From Candidatus Delongbacteria bacterium (GTDB taxonomy: Bacteria > UBA4055), in the NCBI GenBank assembly GCA_016937995.1, contig JAFGVM010000046.1:1-7680 (forward strand): 7,680 bases of DNA, in the 5' to 3' direction. The notes beneath the pieces were generated by a model. The model searched no databases. It had not been told where the DNA came from and saw only the letters and a program-made list of their open reading frames with translations. A program made the translations under genes and the position numbers. The first letter of the stretch is position 1. Every line of letters starts with the position of its first letter. Shown piece by piece: positions 1 through 7,105 of this stretch.

Positions 1-29
1 TGCGTTGTTCGTTGAGCGTACTGTACCTC

Positions 30-57
30 TGACTTCTAATTTCTAACTTCTGACTTT
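30..57. repeat. Short heptamer tandem repeat at the 3' end of mutL
   Basis: Four imperfect 7-base units stand head to tail: TGACTTC, TAATTTC, TAACTTC and TGACTTT, consensus TRAYTTC. The last unit overlaps the mutL stop codon (TTA on this strand). The units differ only at a few positions, mostly by A/G or C/T changes, so this looks like a degenerate short tandem repeat and not simple AT-rich sequence. It does not form a hairpin, so it is not an obvious terminator. Whether it is part of a repeat family elsewhere in the genome cannot be seen here. Confidence 0.6.
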
Positions 58-1852
58 ATATTCGCATGAATCGTTTATCCAGTTCTTTCAGTGAAAGATC
101 TATAATAATAGGTCTTCCGTGTGGGCAGACGTGAGGAAATTCGCATTGAAAAAGGTCGTTGATAAGGTCTATCATTTCATCCTGAGTGAGACTTTGTCCG
201 GATTTTATGGCACGTTTACAGGAATAAGAAGCCGCAACTGATTCTATAACACCCATTTTTTTCTTACGGTACAGCTTGAAATTGTCGATCAGATCAAGAA
301 CTTCTCTTTTTTCATCACCAACTTCTATTCCAAGCGGAGTTTCTTCAATAATAAATGAGTTGCCACCGAATTCTCTAAGAACAAATCCCAGCCCTTTCAT
401 GTATTCAGAGATCTCTTTTAATATCAGGCGGTCTTCGAAAGATAGATCAATATTCACAGGGAATAACAAAGCTTGTGAAGGCAAAGTTTCTTTGCTGAAT
501 GCCTTGATCGCTTTTTCATAAAGAATTCTTTCATGAGCCACATGCTGGTCAATCACAAGCACACCTGATTCGACCTGTATGAAAATGTACTTGTTATGCA
601 TCTGCCAGATATTTTCAGATACTATAACTTCGTTACGGATATTGAGGATCTTTGTACCTAAAGTTTGAGGCCGGAAGAAGTCCTGTTCATTTTTTGTTTT
701 GTATTTATCTATGCTTTCAGCAGTAACAGAATTATTTTCTTTTGGTTTTACATATGCATTCGGAGTATTTTGAAAAAATTCTGAATTTTCATCTGATGCA
801 GAGTTGATCTCCTGATCAACTTCATCATTCTCATTTATTCCAAGATCGTAAATTGAAAGTGATTCTCTGAGAACTCTGCCTACACCTTCCTGAATAAGTT
901 TTTTAACTCTGAGCTCGTCAGTAAATTTTACGGTCAGTTTTGCAGGATGTACGTTTACATCGATCTCAGAAAAAGGCAGATCAATAAAAAGAATGTAAAA
1001 TGGATAATATCCGTGTTCGATCATATTCTTGAATGTCTGGAAAACAGTATAGCTTATAAGCTTATCTTCGACTATTCTTCCGTTGATAAACAGATATTGA
1101 TTATCCTTACCTTTTCTTGCAAGTTCTTTTTTACCGATGAAACCGCTTAATTTGTATTGTCCGATACTGTTAGATACTTCGATCAGGCTTTCCTTATTAA
1201 CTTCATTCAAAACCGAGCTGATCCTGTTTTTGATTTCTTCTTTTCTCAGGTCAAAGATCACTTTTTCATTGTGGATAAGTTTTAAATTTAATTCCGGATG
1301 AGAAAGAGCAAGTTTTTTAAAATAAGTATAAATGTGACGGTATTCCTGTGTTGCATCCTTAAGGAACTTTCTTCTAGCAGGAACATTAAAGAACAGAGAT
1401 TTGACTTTGATTACTGTAGATTGTCTTAACGGAGTTGGCTGAACCCCTTCGATCACTCCTCCTTTGATCACAACCAAAGAACCTTCACTGCTATCTTTTT
1501 TCTTTGATGCAGCTTCCACTATCGAAACAGATGCGATACTTGGTAAAGCTTCACCCCTGAATCCCATGGTCTCTATTGATACAAGATCATCGTAATTTTT
1601 TATCTTGGATGTAGCATGGCGTTCAAAAGATAACAGAAGATCATCCTCGGTCATTCCTATACCATTGTCAGTGATCTCAATGTAAGTTTTACCTCCGTCT
1701 TTCAAAGTTACTGAAATTTCATCGGCAGAGGCATCAATTGAATTTTCAACAAGCTCTTTAACAACAGAGAAAGGTCTGTCAACAACTTCACCAGCTGCTA
1801 TCTTATTAATGAGTATGTCAGGTAATATTGATATTTTATCGGATATAGTCAT
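56..1852 (-). CDS. mutL: DNA mismatch repair protein MutL (endonuclease type)
   Basis: MutL couples mismatch recognition by MutS to strand incision and removal in the cytoplasm. The 598-residue protein has the usual order of parts. The N-terminal GHKL ATPase shows KELVENSIDA (residues 32-41, likely catalytic Glu33 and Mg-binding Asn37), DNGIGM (62-67) and GFRGEAL (97-103). NVPARRKFLK (156-165), FINGR (255-259) and DVNVHPAKL (298-306) follow in the second domain. A hydrophilic linker covers about 336-395, and a C-terminal dimerisation domain follows. The C-terminal part carries the nicking-endonuclease motifs DQHVAHERILYE (435-446, the DQHA-x2-E-x4-E pattern with Val for Ala), SCKRAIKSG (544-552) and CPHGRP (576-581). 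QALLFP (460-465) sits where MutL proteins bind the beta clamp. The ATG at 1852 gives a normal N-terminus, but no Shine-Dalgarno sequence is visible before it. mutS is not in the window. The family call is very secure. Confidence 0.97.
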   Translation of the reverse strand: MTISDKISILPDILINKIAAGEVVDRPFSVVKELVENSIDASADEISVTLKDGGKTYIEITDNGIGMTEDDLLLSFERHATSKIKNYDDLVSIETMGFRGEALPSIASVSIVEAASKKKDSSEGSLVVIKGGVIEGVQPTPLRQSTVIKVKSLFFNVPARRKFLKDATQEYRHIYTYFKKLALSHPELNLKLIHNEKVIFDLRKEEIKNRISSVLNEVNKESLIEVSNSIGQYKLSGFIGKKELARKGKDNQYLFINGRIVEDKLISYTVFQTFKNMIEHGYYPFYILFIDLPFSEIDVNVHPAKLTVKFTDELRVKKLIQEGVGRVLRESLSIYDLGINENDEVDQEINSASDENSEFFQNTPNAYVKPKENNSVTAESIDKYKTKNEQDFFRPQTLGTKILNIRNEVIVSENIWQMHNKYIFIQVESGVLVIDQHVAHERILYEKAIKAFSKETLPSQALLFPVNIDLSFEDRLILKEISEYMKGLGFVLREFGGNSFIIEETPLGIEVGDEKREVLDLIDNFKLYRKKKMGVIESVAASYSCKRAIKSGQSLTQDEMIDLINDLFQCEFPHVCPHGRPIIIDLSLKELDKRFMRI

Positions 1853-1884
1853 TGTTTTAACACCATAGTTTTATCAGAGAAAGA

Positions 1885-1913
1885 ATTATAAGAAACAGAA
1901 CGGTGAAATTCAA
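1885..1913 (-). promoter_or_regulatory. Sigma-70-type promoter for mutL
   Basis: On the minus strand a -35 box TTGAAT (1913-1908) is followed after 17 bases by a perfect -10 box TATAAT (1890-1885). Transcription would begin near 1878, about 26 bases before the mutL ATG. Spacing and -10 are ideal and the -35 matches 5 of 6 positions. The assignment is by consensus only. Confidence 0.65.
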
Positions 1914-1950
1914 TCTATAAATTCAAAATTAAATTTTATTATAATTTTGC

Positions 1951-1979
1951 TTGAAATTATAGAATATTTTGTATATGTT
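1951..1979 (+). promoter_or_regulatory. Probable sigma-70-type promoter for the small lipoprotein gene
   Basis: TTGAAA (1951-1956) and TATGTT (1974-1979) are separated by 17 bases, giving a predicted start near 1986 and a leader of about 25 bases that contains the G-rich ribosome binding site. The -10 matches only 4 of 6 positions and the region is very AT-rich, so a chance match is possible. It is divergent from the mutL promoter with the two -35 boxes about 37 bases apart, so the promoters do not overlap. Confidence 0.45.
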
Positions 1980-2010
1980 AAGATATTCTGAATTCTAGGG
2001 GGGAAGTTCA

Positions 2011-2526
2011 GTGAAAAAATTAGTCTTATTTTGGGCACTAACATCATTGTTTTTTAGTTGTGTGTCTACTAGTACCGTAAATTCCAGATTAAGTAAATTT
2101 AAAGATCCTGATACAGGTGTTGAAACAGTTGAAACGATTATCTCGTTCGGAGATACCGGAGATGAAACACTTATTTCATTCAACCAGACAAAGAATCCGA
2201 AAAATATTAATTGGTATATTATAGGTAAGTTTGCCACTTCGAAAGAAGGGGATTATGCAAAGCTGGATCTAACAATTGATAAAAAGGTGAGAGAGTTGAA
2301 AGTTGGCGGAGCATATAATACATATGACATAAAAACAGCAAATTCAAAATTATTTAAAAAAGTGGAATACTATCGTATTGATGAAGAGATAATTTCAGAT
2401 ATAAACAAATGCGTAAGTCTAAAATTAACCTTTGTAGGTACCGGTAGATCAGAAGATTTTACCTACAGTAAAGAGCAGTTAAAAGACATTAAAGAATGGA
2501 TAAAAAATATTACGATTCCGAAATAA
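2011..2526 (+). CDS. Small predicted lipoprotein of unknown function
   Basis: The product is 171 residues and I do not recognise its family. The start is a GTG preceded by a very G-rich Shine-Dalgarno sequence (AGGGGGGA, 1997-2004). It opens with two lysines, a hydrophobic stretch (residues 4-15) and Cys17 in the context LFFSC, a relaxed lipobox, so lipidation at Cys17 and anchoring in the envelope are likely. The mature part is mostly alternating hydrophobic and polar residues suggestive of beta strands (about 37-150). It ends in a short charged, probably helical segment (SKEQLKDIKEWI, 153-164). No catalytic motif or repeat is evident. A second cysteine is at 134. The gene appears to be a single transcription unit, with its own putative promoter and a hairpin terminator just after the stop. 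It is transcribed away from mutL and towards serA, and no functional link to either is evident. Confidence 0.8.
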   Translation: MKKLVLFWALTSLFFSCVSTSTVNSRLSKFKDPDTGVETVETIISFGDTGDETLISFNQTKNPKNINWYIIGKFATSKEGDYAKLDLTIDKKVRELKVGGAYNTYDIKTANSKLFKKVEYYRIDEEIISDINKCVSLKLTFVGTGRSEDFTYSKEQLKDIKEWIKNITIPK

Positions 2527-2540
2527 TTTAAAACATAAGT

Positions 2541-2573
2541 AAAAAAAAGCGTTCTTATGAACGCTTTTTTTTT
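2541..2573. terminator. Bidirectional rho-independent terminator between the lipoprotein gene and serA
   Basis: The stem AGCGTTC (2548-2554) pairs with GAACGCT (2559-2565) around a TTAT loop. It is flanked by a run of A on the left and nine T in all on the right (2565-2573). The T-run ends lipoprotein transcription on the plus strand. The A-run reads as a T-run on the minus strand and would end serC-serA transcription, since the serA stop lies at 2586. Confidence 0.88.
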
Positions 2574-2585
2574 GTGAACGGAAAT

Positions 2586-3515
2586 TTAATTATTAACCTT
2601 AAAAGTAATGTCCCCATTTCCAAAATATGCTATAATCTGTTCGACAGCTGCTATACCGGCATTAATGTTAGCTTCTGCTGTCTGAGCACCCATTTTCTTT
2701 GGAGTGAAAAGAACTCTGTCCGAGAACTTTTCTTCAAGTTCAGCAGCACAACCCGGAGCAATATCAGACAGATACCTGAAGTCTTCTCTTTCCTCAAGAA
2801 CGATCTTTAAACCCTCTTCACAAACCACTTCTTTTCTTGCTGTATTAACAAGGACTGCACCCTTTGGCATTGACATCAAAAGACCTTTGTGAATAGAATT
2901 TTTAGTTTTTTCGTTTGCAGGAATGTGAAGTGAAATGTACTGACATTTTGAATAAAGTTCTTCAGCGGAATGAACGACTTTTACACCGTCTTTTGAAATG
3001 TCTTCGTCTTTCAGGAAAGGGTCGAATGCATAAATATCCATACCGAAGCCTTTTGCGATCGCAGCAACATATTTACCGACATTGCCGTAAGCGTGAATAC
3101 CAAGGGTCTTGCCTTTTAGCTCGGTACCGGATTTTCCGTTGAACTTTCCTCTTGCCATATAGATCATCATCCCGATAGCAAGTTCAGCTACGGCGTTCGA
3201 GTTCTGTCCCGGAGTATTCATTGCAACAACACCTTTTGCTGTAGCAGCTTCAAGATCGATATTATCATATCCTGCACCAGCTCTTACGATCACCTTTAGC
3301 CTGTCACCTGCATCGATCACTTCTTTTGTAGCTTTATCGCTTCTTATTATCATAGCATCAGCTTCTTTTGCAGCTTCAACAAGTTGTGACTGCTCTGTAT
3401 ATTTTTCGAGTAATTTTATCTCGAAACCGGGAGTTTTCTCCACGATCGCTTTCATTAGATCAACTGCTTCTTTTGCAAACGGTTTGTCTGTGGCTATTAG
3501 AATAGTTTTTGACAT
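2586..3515 (-). CDS. serA: D-3-phosphoglycerate dehydrogenase, short form without ACT domain
   Basis: SerA oxidises 3-phosphoglycerate to 3-phosphohydroxypyruvate with NAD+, the first step of serine synthesis. At 309 residues the protein holds only the substrate-binding and Rossmann domains. The C-terminal ACT or ASB regulatory domains of E. coli-like enzymes are absent, so direct serine feedback through such a domain is not expected. Visible motifs are RAGAGYDNIDL (78-88), NTPGQNSNAVAELA (100-113), the nucleotide loop GIHAYGNVG (139-147), Asp165 after the second Rossmann strand, which favours NAD, and NTARKEV (224-230) with the catalytic Arg227. Two features depart from the common family. 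The GxGxxG loop begins with Ala (AYGNVG). The TPHIG-type catalytic His is replaced by a Lys pair in TPKKMG (Lys273-Lys274). From memory this matches Bacteroidota-type and Entamoeba-type enzymes. The gene lies 14 bp after serC, with GGGAG as ribosome binding site, so the two are co-transcribed. Confidence 0.93.
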   Translation of the reverse strand: MSKTILIATDKPFAKEAVDLMKAIVEKTPGFEIKLLEKYTEQSQLVEAAKEADAMIIRSDKATKEVIDAGDRLKVIVRAGAGYDNIDLEAATAKGVVAMNTPGQNSNAVAELAIGMMIYMARGKFNGKSGTELKGKTLGIHAYGNVGKYVAAIAKGFGMDIYAFDPFLKDEDISKDGVKVVHSAEELYSKCQYISLHIPANEKTKNSIHKGLLMSMPKGAVLVNTARKEVVCEEGLKIVLEEREDFRYLSDIAPGCAAELEEKFSDRVLFTPKKMGAQTAEANINAGIAAVEQIIAYFGNGDITFKVNN

Positions 3516-3529
3516 AAAAATCTCCCTGT

Positions 3530-4612
3530 TTAAGCGTTTTCTTTATCAAATTTTGCAATGAAGTCAGCAAGATGTTGACAACCTTCAATAGGCATTGCAT
3601 TGTATATACTTGCTCTCATACCACCAACACTTCTGTGACCCTTCAAGTTTACCATATCCGCAGCTTCAGCTTCTTTCAGGAATTTCTTATTTAGATCGTC
3701 TGAGTCAGTGAAGAATGGAATGTTCATCAATGATCTGTCTTTTTCAGCAGTTACATGAGCTTTGAAAAGCTTTGAATTATCGATCGCATCATAAACTATC
3801 TTCGCTTTTTTCTTATTAAGTTCTTCGTAGTACTTTACTCCTCCAAGTTTCAACATGTGGTCAAAAACCAGTCTTAAAATGTAAATTCCCCAGGTTGGAG
3901 GTGTGTTGAACATTGAACCGTTCTCAACATGCGTTTTATAATCAAGCATCGTTGGAATTCCTTCGATCTGACCTACAAGATCTTCTCTGATGATCACAAA
4001 AGTCACACCAGCAGGACCGATATTCTTTTGTGCGCCACCGTAGATCAATGCGTATTTTGTCATGTCAAACTCTTCAGAAAGGATATTTGATGACATGTCA
4101 GCTACAACTGGAACATCTCCTGTGCATGGAAGGTCCATTAGTTTAGTTCCATAGATCGTGTTGTTAGATGTTACATGGAAGTAATCAGCATCTTTTGAAA
4201 AAGAAGCTGGATCGAGTTCAGGTACATAAGAAAATGTTTTATCCGATGAATCACCTACAATATTAACCTGACCGAATTTTTTTGCTTCAGCGATAGCTTT
4301 TTTTGACCATACACCGGTATTTACAAAATCAACTTTTTTGTTTTTCATAAGGTTCATCGGGATCATTGCAAATTGAAGTGATGCACCACCCTGAAGAAAT
4401 AGAACCTTGTAATTGTCAGGTATATTCATCAGTTTTCTAAGACCAGCTTCAGCACTGTCAATTATCTCCTGATACCATGAAGAACGGTGACTTAATTCCA
4501 TAACACCCATTCCTGAACCGTGATAGTTCAGCATTTCATCTGCAGCTGCCTTAAGAACAGCTTCGGGAAGTACAGCAGGACCTGCAGAAAAATTATAAAC
4601 TCTTTTAGACAT
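3530..4612 (-). CDS. serC: Phosphoserine aminotransferase
   Basis: SerC converts 3-phosphohydroxypyruvate and glutamate to O-phosphoserine and 2-oxoglutarate in the cytoplasm, using pyridoxal phosphate. It acts directly after SerA. The family is also often able to act on the homologous intermediate of pyridoxine synthesis. The 360 residues match the usual length. Diagnostic features are the N-terminal YNFSAGPAVLP (6-16), HRS (42-44), GGAS (75-78, phosphate binding), Trp102, which stacks on the cofactor, Asp172 in ADMSS, which contacts the pyridine nitrogen, and the Schiff-base Lys196 in GGAQKNIGPAG. HRSVGGMRASIYNA (326-339) carries the C-terminal phosphate-binding His/Arg residues. The ATG follows AAGGAG with good spacing. 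It is the first gene of a two-gene operon with serA. serB is not in the window. Confidence 0.97.
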   Translation of the reverse strand: MSKRVYNFSAGPAVLPEAVLKAAADEMLNYHGSGMGVMELSHRSSWYQEIIDSAEAGLRKLMNIPDNYKVLFLQGGASLQFAMIPMNLMKNKKVDFVNTGVWSKKAIAEAKKFGQVNIVGDSSDKTFSYVPELDPASFSKDADYFHVTSNNTIYGTKLMDLPCTGDVPVVADMSSNILSEEFDMTKYALIYGGAQKNIGPAGVTFVIIREDLVGQIEGIPTMLDYKTHVENGSMFNTPPTWGIYILRLVFDHMLKLGGVKYYEELNKKKAKIVYDAIDNSKLFKAHVTAEKDRSLMNIPFFTDSDDLNKKFLKEAEAADMVNLKGHRSVGGMRASIYNAMPIEGCQHLADFIAKFDKENA

Positions 4613-4690
4613 GATTAGCTCCTTTTTACTTTATTATTTAATTTTGTAGAACTCGTTTATTTTTGATAATATGACATTTAAGCAAAGGTG

Positions 4691-4719
4691 AATTTAAATT
4701 GTTGTTAGTACCTTGTCAA
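4691..4719 (-). promoter_or_regulatory. Sigma-70-type promoter for the serC-serA operon
   Basis: On the minus strand a perfect -35 box TTGACA (4719-4714) is followed after 17 bases by TAAATT (4696-4691), a 4 of 6 match to the -10 consensus. Transcription would start near 4684 and leave a leader of about 70 bases ending in the AAGGAG ribosome binding site. I see no riboswitch-like or attenuator structure in that leader. Confidence 0.6.
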
Positions 4720-4802
4720 GTAATATTTTTAACACTGGATTTCGTTAAAACTGATATGTTAAACGTAGAAAAATGGTGTGACAAAAAAGAAAAATAATAC
4801 TA

Positions 4803-4831
4803 TTGACTGAAAATAATGAATCATTTAACTT
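4803..4831 (+). promoter_or_regulatory. Possible promoter for the peptidase gene
   Basis: TTGACT (4803-4808) and TAACTT (4826-4831) are 17 bases apart, giving a start near 4838 and a short leader that contains AGGAG (4848-4852), 7 bases before the ATG. The -35 is good and the -10 is weak. The TAACTTG stretch also resembles the TAnnTTTG element of Bacteroidota promoters, so which sigma factor reads it is unclear. It is divergent from the serC promoter. Confidence 0.4.
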
Positions 4832-4859
4832 GTTGATGGTTTAATTCAGGAGTTCGTTT

Positions 4860-7022
4860 ATGAATAAATATTTTTTGCTTTTTATAATTACTGCACTGCT
4901 TACATTCAGTATAAGTTCATGTTCCACCCAAGAAAAAAACATCATTGATAATGATCAGGTGATTGTCTTAAAAACCGATTATCCCGTTGCTCCTAAAAGA
5001 CCTGTTGTAACCGATATCCATTCTTATAAACTTGAAGACAATTACGCGTGGCTAAAAGACAAGGAGAGAAAAAATGAGGAAGTGCTTAACTACATTAAAG
5101 AAGAGAATGTATACGCTGAGCATAAATTAAGGAAACTTTCAGGATTAAGAGATAAATTGTATAACGAGATCATCAGCAGAATAGATATGGAGGATGTTAG
5201 TGTTCCTGTTAAGCTGGACAAGTACCTATATTATTCCAGAGATGTAGAGGGTAAACAATATTCTGTTTACTGTAGAAAGCTGGATGTTGAAAATTCAGAA
5301 GAAGAGATATTGTTGGATATGAATGAATTATCTAAAGGCCATGATTATACTGACCTGGGATCTTATAAGGTCAGTCCTGATGACAAATTCCTGGCATATA
5401 CTCTTGATACCTCAGGCAACGAAAACTATACACTTTACATAAAGTATCTGCAGTATGGAAGACTGCTACCTGTTACAATTGAAAGGGTTGACGATATAGA
5501 ATGGTCGAATGACAGCCGTAACATTTACTATTCCACTACAAATAAAGAAAATGAAAGGACAGACAAAATATTCAGGCATGTAATAGGAACAAAGCTTGAA
5601 GATGATAAACTTCTTTACAAAGAGGATGATCCATCTTTTTATGTGTGGGTGAACAAAACAAAAGACAAAAAGTTTCTGCTGATCGGAACAGCAAATAATA
5701 CCACATCAGAAATGAGATATCTATCCGCTGATAATCCTCTCGGTTCATTTACAATGGTCTATCCAAGAAAAGATGGTATAGAGTATTACCTGGAGCACCA
5801 TGATAACAAATTTTACATTTTAACAAACAAGGACAGAGCTAAAAATTTCAAAATTATGACAGTTGATGAAAACACACCATATTCAGGTAAATGGAAAGAT
5901 TTTTACGAACACCGCATGGATGTATATCTAGAAGATTACGAATTATTTGAAAATTATTTTGTAACTTCAGAGATAACTAACGGTAAAAGGACTATTAAAG
6001 TTCTTGACTATGAATCATTGAACGGTAAAGATATTTCATTTGATGAAGCTGCTTACACAGTTAGTTTAGCATGGAACCCAAATTTTGAAAGTAATAAGTT
6101 AAGGTATATTTATGAGTCTCTAACCACTCCTTATTCGATCGTTGATTATGATATGGAAACAGGTAAAAAAGAATTTCTTAAACAGCAAAAAGTTCTTGGA
6201 GGGTATGATAGGATCAAATATAGATCTGAGAAAATATTTGCAAGATCTCATGATGGTGCTATGATACCTATATCTCTTGTTTACAACAGGGAGAAATTTA
6301 AAAAAGATGGATCTAATCCACTTCTTCTTGAAGGTTATGGTGCGTATGGTGATATCAATGATCCATATTTTTCTTCCGCAAGAATAAGTTTACTTGACAG
6401 AGGTTTTGTTTTTGCAATAGCTCATGTTAGAGGTGGTAGAGAGAATGGTGCAGAATGGTATGAACAGGGTAAATTGTTGAACAAGATGAATTCTTTCAAA
6501 GACTTCATTGCTTGTTCTGAGCATTTGATAAGTGATAAATACACTTCAGAGAACAAGCTTATAATAAAGGGTGCAAGTGCAGGAGGTCTGCTGATAGGGG
6601 CTGTTCTAAACATGAGACCTGACTTGTTCGCAGCTGCAATTCTGGATGTTCCTTTTCTTGATGTTATTAATACAATGATGGATCCGACTCTGGGAACAAC
6701 TGTTTCAGAGTATGAGGAATGGGGAGATCCAAATAACAAGCTTTTTTTTGACTACATAAGATCATACTGTCCATACCAAAATATCAGGATCCAGGATTAT
6801 CCCGATATTTATGTCACTGCCGGATTTAATGATCCCAGAGTCAACTACTGGGAACCTGTAAAGTGGGTTGCAAAACTCAGAGATATAAAAACAGATGACA
6901 ACTCTGTGATACTTCAAGTTTCAACATCAGGACATGGCGGTTCTTCAGGAAGATATGATTATTACAGTGAGCTGGCTCTCAAATATGCATATATGCTTGA
7001 TCAGGTAGGAATAGATAATTAA
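4860..7022 (+). CDS. Oligopeptidase B-like serine peptidase (S9A, prolyl oligopeptidase family), predicted lipoprotein
   Basis: The 720-residue protein belongs to the prolyl oligopeptidase family and most resembles oligopeptidase B (PtrB), which cleaves small peptides after Arg or Lys. A signal peptide with lipobox ISSC (Cys21) begins the protein, so the enzyme is probably lipid-anchored in the envelope. The S9A N-terminal segment (VTDIHSYKLEDNYAWLKD, 50-67) comes next. Residues of about 115-450 would form the gating beta-propeller, and the alpha/beta-hydrolase domain follows. Visible motifs are GYGAYG (492-497, oxyanion-hole region), HVRGGRENG (522-530), the nucleophile Ser573 in GASAGG, Asp658 in GFNDPRVNYWEP and His692 in SGHGG. 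EYEEWG (617-622) matches the E-F-E of PtrB whose glutamates bind basic P1/P2 side chains, so basic specificity is inferred. PtrB itself is usually without a signal peptide, so the lipoprotein form is notable. AGGAG lies 7 bases before the ATG. No terminator is seen after the gene, so read-through into hsp20 is possible. Confidence 0.92.
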   Translation: MNKYFLLFIITALLTFSISSCSTQEKNIIDNDQVIVLKTDYPVAPKRPVVTDIHSYKLEDNYAWLKDKERKNEEVLNYIKEENVYAEHKLRKLSGLRDKLYNEIISRIDMEDVSVPVKLDKYLYYSRDVEGKQYSVYCRKLDVENSEEEILLDMNELSKGHDYTDLGSYKVSPDDKFLAYTLDTSGNENYTLYIKYLQYGRLLPVTIERVDDIEWSNDSRNIYYSTTNKENERTDKIFRHVIGTKLEDDKLLYKEDDPSFYVWVNKTKDKKFLLIGTANNTTSEMRYLSADNPLGSFTMVYPRKDGIEYYLEHHDNKFYILTNKDRAKNFKIMTVDENTPYSGKWKDFYEHRMDVYLEDYELFENYFVTSEITNGKRTIKVLDYESLNGKDISFDEAAYTVSLAWNPNFESNKLRYIYESLTTPYSIVDYDMETGKKEFLKQQKVLGGYDRIKYRSEKIFARSHDGAMIPISLVYNREKFKKDGSNPLLLEGYGAYGDINDPYFSSARISLLDRGFVFAIAHVRGGRENGAEWYEQGKLLNKMNSFKDFIACSEHLISDKYTSENKLIIKGASAGGLLIGAVLNMRPDLFAAAILDVPFLDVINTMMDPTLGTTVSEYEEWGDPNNKLFFDYIRSYCPYQNIRIQDYPDIYVTAGFNDPRVNYWEPVKWVAKLRDIKTDDNSVILQVSTSGHGGSSGRYDYYSELALKYAYMLDQVGIDN

Positions 7023-7025
7023 ATC

Positions 7026-7063
7026 TGTCATACTGATGTGTCATTTTGACATATTGTCTGTCA
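7026..7063 (+). promoter_or_regulatory. TGTCA repeat cluster, candidate upstream activator site for hsp20
   Basis: A palindrome TGTCA-TTT-TGACA spans 7039-7051. Directly before it, 7026-7038 is a degenerate copy of the same 13-base unit (TGTCA-TAC-TGATG, 9 of 13 identical). A further TGTCA lies at 7059-7063. The palindrome centre is about 62 bp upstream of the -24 element of the sigma-54 promoter, near -87 from the predicted start. That is a normal place for a dimeric enhancer-binding protein. The stem is too short and lacks a T-run, so it is unlikely to be a terminator for the peptidase gene. The identity of the activator is unknown. Confidence 0.5.
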
Positions 7064-7105
7064 AGTTTTACCGGATAAAACCCTCAAATCAGCTATGAAT
7101 AAAAT

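Noticed and set aside
208-225. TGGCACG resembling a -24 sigma-54 element inside mutL
   Set aside because: There is no TTGC at the required distance, and it lies within coding sequence with no downstream gene in that orientation nearby.
2915-3142. Open frame on the plus strand within serA
   Set aside because: Composition is that of a reverse-frame artefact over a conserved dehydrogenase, with no start signals.
4613-4859. Possible riboswitch, attenuator or small RNA in the serC-peptidase intergenic region
   Set aside because: Apart from the two divergent promoters and ribosome binding sites I see only AT-rich sequence and a loose GTTAAAAC/GTTAAAC repeat (4744-4765), with no convincing hairpin.
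6422-6739. Open frame on the minus strand within the peptidase gene
   Set aside because: It lies antisense over the conserved catalytic domain, has no ribosome binding site or recognisable domain, and is explained by the codon pattern of the real gene.
7039-7051. The TGTCATTTTGACA palindrome as a terminator for the peptidase gene
   Set aside because: The stem has only five pairs with little GC and no T-run follows. Its repeat context and position favour a protein binding site.
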